Both the position numbers and the translations under genes were made by a program. This document shows, one piece after another, positions 24,527 through 33,570 of a stretch of DNA of 64,000 nt. This DNA is from Neostapfia colusana. Taxonomy: Eukaryota > Streptophyta > Magnoliopsida > Poales > Poaceae. The stretch is from NCBI GenBank assembly GCA_030760725.1, contig JASWHV010000013.1:40830699-40894698 (forward strand). The letters are read 5' to 3'. The notes beneath the pieces are model-generated. The model worked only from the letters and a program-made list of their open reading frames with translations. It was not told the DNA's origin and ran no database searches. Every line of letters begins with the position of its first letter. Position 1 is the stretch's first letter.

Positions 24527-25880
24527 TGTAAGGGCCTCAGTTTCGACACCTATTTGAAGTGTTCATCACCACACCACACACTTCATTTGAAGTAAGTTGA
24601 TGAACACAAATGAAGAGCAAGTAACCACCATCAACATGCTCATTAGAGAACAAACTCACATATTGCAAAAGTGGTATTTCTCACATGTGATATAGGTGGG
24701 CTGGACATATGAAAACTCCTACACATTGCTAAGGATGTCCATGCCAAGTTTCACCCAAATTCAAAACCTTTTTGAGGTCATTTTGGGTATAGCTAGAAAG
24801 AGGGAAGTTTGAAACTATATTCAAATTCAAACTGTTTTATCCCATGAATTTAAAAGTGGGAGGCATATTCTTACTCACCACATTTTTTTGAGCTCACACA
24901 CCAATTTACACGCCATTTGGAGTTGATCCTGACATGAGCTAAGTGGGGCAAATTCAAACTTTATTTGAATTTCAAACTGAACTTGTGCTGAAATTCATTC
25001 AAACCAAACCCAATTTGAATTCCGCTCAATTCAATTGGCTCATGGGTGAATAATTTGAATCACCAGGGGTATTATGGGGCTCACTGTTTACAACAGTGAT
25101 TAGGAGTAAATTTCAGAGGTTAAAAACCCGGGTGGGACCCACATGTCATAGAGAGAAGGAGGCAAAACTTGCACACAAAGTCACAGCCTCGGTGGGAAAT
25201 TCCACCGAGCAGCTGTCGGCTGTGCCACCGAGCAGCTACCGGCGCCACCAGCTGCTTCCCCTCTCCGCGCGCTGGCGTCCAGGGCGGCTTGCTCGTGCCC
25301 CCATGCGACCGGCACCGCCTCCAATGAGCAGGAGTCGGCCGGCTTTATCTTCTCGCAGGCAAACTCGAGAAGCGGCATTGTTTCTCGCCGCGGCTCTCTG
25401 CTCAATCGGGAAAACCAGCAAAACCATCTCCTCCTTCGTCCCTGAGCTGCTAGACAGCCACCTGAGGTCGCACTTCACCTCCCCAACGCCAGAAACCCTG
25501 AGCTCCGACCTCCTTTGCCCGAAAACGATCGCCACCGCGGCGACCTAACCTCAGCCGAGAGTCAGGCGCTCGTGGACAGCGTTCCACAGGCGTTTTCACG
25601 GTCCAGCCAGAGAGGCAACAGGAGCACGCGACCACCGTGCTGCTCTCCTCCAAGTTTGGAAGCAAACCGTGAAGAATCCACAGAGAATTTCAAGTTTTTG
25701 CTCCGGCGACCGTAAACCGAGCTTCCGGTACGGTTTCTGTAAATTCTCGCTCTATGATCTTTCGGAGGTTATCAAATCTTGCACATAGACGCTGGACTAG
25801 CCGGTGATCAAGTTCTTTTCTGCATCCGTGGCGTGAAACTGTCTAGGAGTGACGAATTTTGAGCTCGATCGAGGGCGATC

Positions 25881-25973
25881 ATGGCGGGCACGAACGGTCA
25901 CACTGTACCGACCGACTTGCCGCCATACCTAAACCCTTTTGACACCTTGTCGAGCTTCCTAGAGGTACACTGA
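25881..25973 (+). CDS. Short LTR ORF, possible first exon (E 5' LTR)
   Basis: A 30-codon ORF starting MAGTNGHTVP and ending FLEVH then TGA. The much-diverged LTR of F has a 33-codon ORF at the equivalent position ending FSEVH then TGA, and E's 3' LTR keeps it open (52735-52827). GAG followed by GTACAC (E) or GTCCAC (F) at 25964/25965 is a possible splice donor, making this the first coding exon of the LTR ORF. A regulatory upstream ORF is the alternative. The phase fits only if the next exon starts at 27126, not at the better conserved AG before 27118, so the link is unproven. Confidence 0.35.
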   Translation: MAGTNGHTVPTDLPPYLNPFDTLSSFLEVH

Positions 25974-27117
25974 TGCTTTAGGACCGTTTATTCGAGGTGT
26001 TGGCAGGTTAGAACCCACGGTCGACGGTGTCGAACCTCAACCGAGGCCGCGGCACGTCGCCGAGCTATTTCCAGTCACCCCCAGCCCGACCTGACACCAC
26101 CGACGTGTTCCTCGACGTCGACAACCCCCTGGCGGCGATTTTCAGACCATGGTAGGTCCGGCAGCAGCGAGCCGGCGAGCTCCGAGTCTGCTCCGGCGAG
26201 GTCGGCGGCGCGGGCGCGACAGAACGGCGGGAGGAAGACGAAGCCAGCTGGCCCACGTGTCAGCGGCTGAAGAATTTAAATCGGGATCGGGTGTGGCCAG
26301 GGATCGTCTGTGCTGGCGCGCAAATACCCTGTGAGCTCCGGTGTGCCGGACACCTCCGCGCTCGACACGTGTCCCCCCGGGCCCCCGCGAGTTTAAACTT
26401 TTCCCCCGATTTTCAGAATTCTTCCAAACTTCAAATACTCATAACTTTGGCTAAAAACCTCCAAATCGAGTGAACCAAATTTTGTTGGATTCATCTCTCT
26501 GAGCACTTTCCAGCAAATCAAGTTTCACTTCATGAAAACCCTTGTTTCTCCAGAATTAATTCCTCAAATTTTAAACTGTTAGGAATTTTAACTGGAGAAT
26601 CCTGTGGAGGAAAATCCTGAAATTTTGCTGGGATATTCACCAAAATATCCCTGAAGTACCATAAAAATTTTAGACCCAGTTGAACTCATATGATCCACCT
26701 AATGGTGTGATTAGTGAAACTGTTCAGAGAAAATAGAAAATGTTCAGAAACATTTTCAGAATTTTCTATGAAATTGTTTAGCTCGTAACTTTAGCTAAGA
26801 ACATTCAAATTAAGTTAGACCAACTCCATTAGAACCCTCTGAAAATCTAGTTTTCAGAAAGCCATAGTTTGTTTCATGAAAATCCTTATAACACCCTAAA
26901 AGCCTTTATTTAAGGTCAAGTACATGATTAATTGTGGAGGGCTCAAATGAGCTTTACTGCAACTAAAACTTGACCAAGTCTGTACCTAGGTTGTAACCAA
27001 GCCACAGTAAAAGTTTCACAGTCATTGGGTCTGTCTAGTGAGAATTATAGACTTCACAGGTTTAAAAGTTAATACAACTGCATTTAAATTAATACATGTA
27101 TTGCTTCTACCATGTAG

Positions 27118-28380
27118 TCGCTAAGGTCGAGGAGGAACCCGAAGTCCTAGACTTCGTTACTCCGGAGGAACAGCTAGCCTACGAACAAGAGCAGCAAGGC
27201 AAGCTCCGGTTTGCATTAACCATTTTACAAATTTTATTGTTTTGAGCACTTACTTGAGTATTATGATTCTTTGCATTAAAGTCTTGTTTGGAAACCCAAT
27301 TGCATAGCCAAGAAAACCATGGGTTGGGTTTAGGATTGCAAACCCCGTTAGCTACTGCAATGCTAAGATAGTGTAGGATTCGGTACAAGTCGAGTAGTTG
27401 GAACTACTCGCGAGCATAGGCTAGAGGCACTCAACTCGGGTAGTGATAGCACATGATACACATGGCAAGAAAGATGAGACCGAGCGGAGAGTAAGGGCAG
27501 CAGGACTTTGGGGCCTGTGTGCTGTAGCTCTGCTTGTGTCGATTGAGGACCAAGCCGTGTGCGGGCCTGTTGAACAAGCTAGAACAGTACCAAAGACCTA
27601 CCGGCTATATGGGAACCGGGAAACCGATGTAACTCGGGTAGCTGGGTATTGAGGCATTGCCCGTCGTTCAGAGGGTAGGTTGAGAGCTTGAGGTATAAAT
27701 CGGCTGGCGGCACAGAGATGCGCGTGCAGAGACCTCTTGCTCGGGACGATGGGACCGGTTCAATATTTGGCTGATGGGTGAAAGGTAGTTGCGTACGGCG
27801 TCCGTGATGGTTGTTGTAGGCAACATCGAGTACGGGCGTACGTGACGGGTTGTTCGGGTAACCCTGCAGGTGTAAATCGATTATAATCGCCGTCCCTCGC
27901 GGTTAGTGAGTACCACTTGTTCACTGTACCGTGACGTAGAAAGAACAGGCTAGTTACATGTTAAAATGTTGCTGATTGAAAGATGGACTCTGATTGCTAA
28001 TGATTTGTTGCAGTTTAGAGCTAACTAAAAGTTCTTTTCAACTTCGGGCAAAGTACATGAGAGAAATGCGTTTCTTGTTTGATTGCGGCTCTCTCATGTA
28101 CCTTAGCGTAAGGTTCTCCACAACCTGCTGCTAAAACTTGAAAGTAAGGATCTACTAATTAGGCGAGTCCTTGCAAATGATTTTTACCTCATGTAACCCA
28201 TCACCCCTCATGTAGAAGTTCCATGTTTAGGTGAGACGGGTCAGACTTGCTGAGCCTTCATGCTCACTGCTTGTGTTTGAAGCTCTTGCAGGGTTCTATG
28301 AGGAAGGGACTCCCGAGGAGGAGACGGAACCCCAGGAGGGGAACCCCGTCGAGTGGGAGTCGTGCACGCCGCAGAGTTAG
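27118..28380 (+). CDS. LTR-embedded small acidic ORF, two exons (E 5' LTR)
   Basis: Exon A is 27118 (or 27126) to 27198. It is acidic, with the blocks EEEPEVLDFVTPEEQ and YEQEQQ, and is followed by a GC-type donor GCAAGC. Exon B is 28292-28380 (89 nt) after CTCTTGCAG, with blocks YEEGTPEEETEP and VEWESCTPQS, then TAG. The frame is open across the inferred junction; intron 1093 bp. Similar exons are in F (nearly identical), H1 and H0 (clearly diverged but with the same frame, the same donor type, and a C-terminal Glu-Trp/Leu-Glu followed by Pro). No known domain recognised. The unit has its own AATAAA downstream, so one LTR might express it alone. Confidence 0.5.
27391..27410 (+). other. Palindrome in conserved LTR block
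   Basis: CGAGTAGTT-GG-AACTACTCG, a 9-bp perfect stem. Related sequences occur at the same point in H1 (near 1790-1815), F (30655-30675), S (near 11390) and H0 (near 58716-58740). It lies within the proposed LTR intron. Confidence 0.5.
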
Positions 28381-28499
28381 TGTGTGTTTGCTAGCAAGGA
28401 CACGTTCAAGGGCTGAACGTGGACTTGATGCGTAGTCTACGCCCGTGAGTGTAGACTGGACTTATTTTGATGTAAACATGTTCATAAACTTGTTTATGT

Positions 28500-28505
28500 A
28501 ATAAA
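28500..28505 (+). terminator. LTR polyadenylation signal (E 5' LTR)
   Basis: AATAAA 120 nt downstream of the LTR ORF stop. Copy in the 3' LTR at 55331-55336. Confidence 0.7.
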
Positions 28506-28613
28506 AATTTCGCTTCCGCTTTGTACCTTTGACGTGTGTTATCCGGTGCTGTGCAACGCATCACCCCTCAGCGTGATCCTGGCTCGACAAGACCGTTTGG
28601 GTCATGTCAGTGT

Positions 28614-28625
28614 TGGTATCAGAGC
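28614..28625 (+). other. E primer-binding site (tRNA-iMet)
   Basis: TGGTATCAGAGC four bases after the 5' LTR end. Confidence 0.95.
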
Positions 28626-29455
28626 TCGCTTGAGGTTTAACGCACTACAAAGGTCATCCTTTTCAAAATCCAGTGAGGAATGAGTTAGTAGCCCATATAA
28701 GGATGTTATTAGTATATAGAAAGTGGCATACTAATCTAATTGCTTATGTCAGAAAATCATGTATCTCGGGACGTTTATGTCTTGGGGGGTACATGTAAGC
28801 GCTGTCCACCAGTGCGCACAAGCTGTAGGGTGGAGCCCCATAGGTGGCAGGTAACCCGACCCGCTTTGATATCCTCTACGACTCTTCATGTCGTTTGGGG
28901 TGTTCGAGCAACGTCTGTCCCTGGCGTGCGTAGTGCAACTTGGGAGACCCCGTCACGTGGTTTGAAACGTGAACACGTAACTCAAGGCGTGTTTGGCTTG
29001 AGAACATCCGGGCGAGTGATGACGGCCGGTTGTACGAACTGTATGGGTTCCGGGCTCGGTGTGCAGCCGAGTCTGATGATTGCGTGAGTTTCTGCAGGTA
29101 GCCTGACCACGAAACGGTAGACGTGTAGCATCCGTGTGCGAGCGACATTTAGTGCCACTGGAATAACGGAGCCGGCTAAGTCCGGTATTGGTTTTCTTTG
29201 TGAGGACGTAGTACCGACATAATCTGGTGACGCATCGACGTCACACCCCAACTAAATGAACAACTTCATTGTAAAAACTTGAAGGTTTTTTGTCCAAAGT
29301 AGTAAAACTTGATGTAACTCCTTCCCTTGAACAGGATATTCAAAGTTAACAAGTTTTCAACTTATAGGTTGTTAAGGACAGAGTACTCTGATTTCAGCTG
29401 AAGTTAATCAGAGGTTTGAGGTTGAGTTCTTTTGAGGTTGGGGTCATATGATACA
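28626..29455 (+). other. E leader, first part, with hairpins
   Basis: Non-coding. Stems seen: 28878-28894, 28953-28972, 28981-29002 (CTCAAG/CTTGAG) and 29055-29071 (CTCGG/CCGAG). The GTGAGGACGTAGTACCG block at 29200-29216 is a candidate splice donor. Ends with the F target ATACA (29451-29455). The ORFs at 28740-29251 overlap these stems and are not supported as genes. Confidence 0.55.
29451..29455. repeat. Target-site duplication of F, left copy
   Basis: ATACA; right copy at 44890-44894. F's own leader (about 39975-40005, minus strand) shows the uninterrupted form of the same site. Confidence 0.95.
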
Positions 29456-29559
29456 TGACACGACCCCACTGGTCCTGTCGAGCCAGGATCACGCTGAGGG
29501 GTGCTGCGTTGCACAACACCGTATAACACACGTCAAAGGTACAAAGCGGAAGCGGAAGC

Positions 29560-29565
29560 TTTATT
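29560..29565 (-). terminator. LTR polyadenylation signal (F 3' LTR)
   Basis: AATAAA on the minus strand, about 120 nt past the LTR ORF stop and 105 nt before the LTR end; copy at 40949-40954. Marks the likely end of R for genomic RNA. Confidence 0.7.
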
Positions 29566-29686
29566 ACATAAACAAGTTTATTAACATGTTTACATCAAAA
29601 TAAGTTTAGTCCACACTCGCGGGCGTAGACTAAGCATCAAGTGCACGTTCAGCCCTCGAACGTGTCCTTGCTAGCACACTCGCACA

Positions 29687-30947
29687 CTAACTCTGCGGCG
29701 TGCACGACTCCCACTCGACGGGGTTCCCCTCCTGGGGTTCCGTCTCCTCTTCGGGAGTCCCTTCCTCATAGAACCCTGCAAAAGCTTCAAACACAAGCAG
29801 TGAGCACGAAGGCTCAGCAAGTCTGACCCGTCTCACCTAAACATGAAACTTCTACATGAGGGTGATGGGTTGCATGAGGTAAAAATCATTTGCAAGGACT
29901 CGCCTAATTAGTAGAACCTTACTTTCAAGTTTTAGCAGCAGGTTGTGGAGAACTTTACGCTAAGGCACATGAGAGAGCCGCAATCAAACAAGAAACGCAT
30001 TTCTCTCATGTACTCTGCCCAAAGTTGAAAAGAACTTTAGTTAGCACTAAGCTACAACATATCATTAACAATCAATATCCAACTTTCAATCAGCAACATT
30101 TTAACATGTAACTAGCCTGTTCTTTCTACGTCACGGTACAGTGAACAAGTGGTACTCACTGACCGCGAGGGACGGCGATTATAATCGATTTACACCTGCA
30201 GGGTTACCCGAACAACCCGTCACGTACGCCCGTACTCGATGTTGCCTACAACAACCATCACGGACGCCGTACGCGACTACCTTTCACCCGTTAGCCAAAT
30301 ATTGAACCGGTCCCATCGTCCCGAGCAAGAGGTCCCTGCACGCGCATCTCTGTGCCGCCAGCTGATTTACACCTCGAGCTCTCAACCTACCCTCTGAACG
30401 ACGGGCAATGCCTCAATACCCAGCTACCCGAGTTACATCAGTTTCCCGGTTCCCATATAGCCGGTAGGTCTTCGGTACTGTTCTAGCTTGTTCAACAGGC
30501 CCGCACACGGCTCGGTCCTCAATCGACACAAGCGGAGCTACAGCACACAGGCCCCAAAGTCCTGCTGCCCTTACTCTCCGCTCGGTCTCATTTTCTTGCC
30601 ATGTGTATCATGTGCTATCTCTACCCGAGCAATGTGCCTCTAGCCTATTCTCGCGAGTAGTTCCAACTACTCGACTTGTACCGAATCCTACTCTATCCTA
30701 GCAATGCAGTGGCTAACGGGGTTTGCAATCCTAAACCCCAACCCATGGTTTTCTTGGCTATGCAGTGGGGTTTCCAAACAAGACTCTGATGCACAACATA
30801 AAGAAAACAAGTATGTGCTCAAAACAATAAAAATTTATAAAATGGTTAATGCAAACCGGGGCTTGCCTTGCTGCTCTTGGTCGTAGGCTAGCTGTTCCTC
30901 CGGAGTAACGAAGTCTAGGACTTCGGGTTCCTCCTCGACCTTAGCGA
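29687..30947 (-). CDS. LTR-embedded small acidic ORF, two exons (F 3' LTR)
   Basis: Exon A is 30947 (or 30939) to 30867, 81 nt from the conserved AG, with a GC donor at 30866-30865. Exon B is 29775 to 29687 (89 nt) after GCTTTTGCAG, stop TAG. The translation is nearly the same as in E (one Glu-to-Asp change in exon A). The inferred junction is in frame; intron 1091 bp. In a 3' LTR this unit could be transcribed from the LTR promoter to the LTR's own AATAAA without the rest of the element, as some retroviral LTR genes are. That expression model is inference. Confidence 0.5.
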
Positions 30948-32078
30948 CTACATGATAAGAACAATGTATGTATTAATTAAATGCTTTTGTATTAACTTTG
31001 AAGTTGTGAAGTCTATAACCTTTACTAGATAGACCTAATGACTGTGAAACTTTTACTGTGGCTTGGTTACAACCTAAACAGAGACTTGGTCAAGTTTTAG
31101 TTGCAGCAAAGCTCATTTGAGCCCTCCACAAATAATTATGTCCTTGACCTTAATTAAAGGCTTTTAGGGTGTTCTAGGTATTTTCATGAAACAAACTATG
31201 ACTTTCTGAAAACTAGATTTTCAGAGGGTTCTAATGGAATTGGTCTCACTTAATTTGGAAGTCTCTAACTAAAGATATGAGCTAAACAATTTCAGAGAAA
31301 ATTCTGAAAATGTTTCTGAACATTTTCTATTTTCTCTGGAACAGTTTTACTAATCACACCATTAGGTGGACTAAATGAGCTCAAATGGATCTGAAATTTT
31401 TATGGTAGTTCAAGGATATTTTGGTGAACATCTCAGCAAAATTTCAGGATTTTCCTCCAAATGATTCTCCAGTTAAAATTCCTAACAGTTTAAACTTTAA
31501 GGAATTAATTCTGGAGAATTAAGGAATTTCATGAAGTGACACTTGATTTTCTGGAAAGTACTCAAAGAGCTGAATCCAGCAAAATTTGGTTCACTCAATT
31601 TGGAGCTTTCTAGCCAAAGTTATAAGGATTTGAAGTTTGAAGGAAATCTGAAAATCGGGGAAAAGTTTAAACTCGCGCGTGGGCCCAGGGGACACGCGTC
31701 GCACGCCGAAGCGACAGCACACCGCGGCCCACAAGGCTTTTGCGCGCCAGCACACCCGATCCCGGCCGCAGCCGGATCCCGATTCAAAATATCGGCCGCT
31801 GACAGCTGGGGTCCACCCCCTTCTTCAACCTCGCGACACCCGCGCTCCGCCGCCGAGGGACCTCGCCGGAGAGCTCGCCGCTGGCTGCTGTACCGCTTCA
31901 AACTTCTTGATTCTGGCCGCCCCTGCCTACTTTTACTTGGGGAACATGATCCGAGGGTCAGCTGCTCATGACAACGGCCGGAGCATGGTCGGCGACGAGC
32001 CGCCATATCGGAACGACTTCGGCCATGTCGGCTGACGCTCCTAGTGCCTCAGCTACTTGGGAAATCGGTCGGGGAGCA

Positions 32079-32180
32079 TCAGTGGACCTCAGAGAAGGTC
32101 GACATGAACTCGGGGTAGCTCGGGGAAGGCCCGAAATAGGTCCTCACCGTGCGCCCGATACCCCCCGTGCGTTCCGCCAT
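32079..32180 (-). CDS. Short LTR ORF, possible first exon (F 3' LTR)
   Basis: ATG at 32180, MAERTGGIGRTV start, FSEVH and TGA at 32079. Equivalent of 25881-25973 in E despite strong divergence of the surrounding DNA. Possible splice donor GAG then GTCCAC at 32088/32087. Same uncertainty as in E: first exon of the LTR ORF, or an independent upstream ORF. Copy at 43468-43569. Confidence 0.35.
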   Translation of the reverse strand: MAERTGGIGRTVRTYFGPSPSYPEFMSTFSEVH

Positions 32181-33500
32181 TAGTAGACCTTGAATTACGC
32201 CGGGCACAGAAGTTCTCCGGCCCAGAGTTGTGAAGGCAACTTGTGCGTCACCGTGTCTAGTTCGTGTGGGAGTGGCCTGAGGCCCTCTAATCCTTTCTAG
32301 AGCACGAATTAAACAGAATCGTACCCGAGGGTCGTTCTGCACACAGAAAGGGGAAAAGTGGAAATTCGCCGCCGGTGAGCAACCACTCGAGCTGTGGCTC
32401 GGGGATGAGCAGCACCGATCACTTGCGCGTCCAAGGGTGCCTTGGCTCGGGCGTGACAACGCCCAGGTTGGGCTGTCCACGAGAGCCCGAGGTGCGGCGG
32501 TTTCCAGTTCCGAGTTTGATCTTTCGGCACAGCCGATATCACTCGGTTTCAATCGATTTCTATCAATGGGAAGGATGGAGGATGGTCGCTAGTACCTGGC
32601 TGGGACCCTGGAGTGGAAAGAGGAAGCTGCGATCAGCTCGATCCAGCAGGAACTCGAGCGCCGGTGATGGCAGTGGAGAAATGGATCGTGCACGTCGGCA
32701 GCTCGGGGAATGGCGACTGAAGCACGCCGGGGAGGGAATAAATAGGCCGGTCGGCCGGTCTCCGGCTTGGGGCACGCAGCAGGAGCTGGCGCCGGCTGCC
32801 CCCTTCGGTGGCGCGCGCGCACAACAGCCGGGAACCGACTGAACTGTGGTTCAGTCGGTTTGCCTTGAGGCTGAGGCTGACATGTGGGTCCCACTCCTCT
32901 TTTAACCTCTGAAATTTATTCCTAACAGCTGTGGTAAACAGTGAACCCTATTCTACCCTTGGCAACTCAAATTATTCACCCAAGAGCCATTTGAATTGAT
33001 CAAAGTTCAAATGAGGTTTGGTTTGAATGAATTTCAGCACAAGTGCAGTTTGAAATTCAAATAAAGTTTGAATTTCTCCCCCTTAGCTCATGTCAAGATC
33101 AACTCCAAATGGAGTGAAAATTGGTGTGTGAGCTCACAAAAATGTGCTGAGCAAGAATATGCCTTCCACTTTTAAATTCAGTGGGTGAAAACAGTTTGAA
33201 TTTGAATATGTTTTCAAACTGCCCCTTTCCTATCTACACCCAAGATGACCTCAAAAATGTTTTGAATTTGGGTGAAACTTGGCATGGACATCCTTGGCAA
33301 AGTGTAGGAGTTTTCATATGTCCAGCCCATCTATATCACATGTGGGAAGTACCACTTTTGCAATGTGTGAGTTTGTTCCCTAATGAGCATGTTGATAATT
33401 GTTACTTGCTCTTTATTTGTGTTCATCATTTTTCCTCAAATGAGGTGTGTGGTGTGGGGATGAACACTGCAAATGGGTGTCAAAAACTGAGGCCCTTACA

Positions 33501-33514
33501 TTCCTCCCCCCTTA
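33501..33514 (-). other. F polypurine tract
   Basis: AAGGGGGGAGGAA on the minus strand, directly before the 3' LTR. Confidence 0.88.
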
Positions 33515-33570
33515 AAAGAATCTCGTCCCGAGATTATAAGGTGAAAATGAGAGAGAGGACGGTGGAAAAA

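Larger units (their letters stand above)
24527..28609 (+). repeat. E 5' LTR
   Basis: 4083 bp, TGTAAGGGCC to GGTCATGTCA. AT-rich U3 to about 25090, GC-rich stretch about 25130-26400, AT-rich middle, conserved block about 27100-28400. The stretch 25096-25548 and its antisense are open in several frames; I read this as base composition of an untranslated leader, not as a gene. Confidence 0.93.
29456..33500 (-). repeat. F 3' LTR
   Basis: 4045 bp. In element direction TGTAAGGGCC at 33500 to GGTCGTGTCA at 29456. Same layout as E's LTR: AT-rich U3 (33500-32900), GC-rich leader-like stretch (32880-31680), AT-rich middle, conserved block 30960-29680. The several 60-157 codon frames on both strands in the GC-rich part (for example 31543-31971 plus, 32375-32842 plus) are repeated exactly in the other LTR and show no recognisable family. 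Confidence 0.95.

Noticed and set aside
28740..29251. Overlapping frames of 89-115 codons in E's leader and 40368-40625 in F's leader
   Set aside because: They coincide with conserved hairpins, and I saw no sign of coding selection in them.
31543..32842. Several open frames of 118-157 codons on both strands of the F LTR (repeated at 42932-44231), and similar ones in E (25096-25548) and S (9334-9764)
   Set aside because: They lie in GC-rich LTR sequence where stop codons are rare, overlap each other on both strands, match no family I know, and apart from the short FSEVH ORF are not kept between LTR families.
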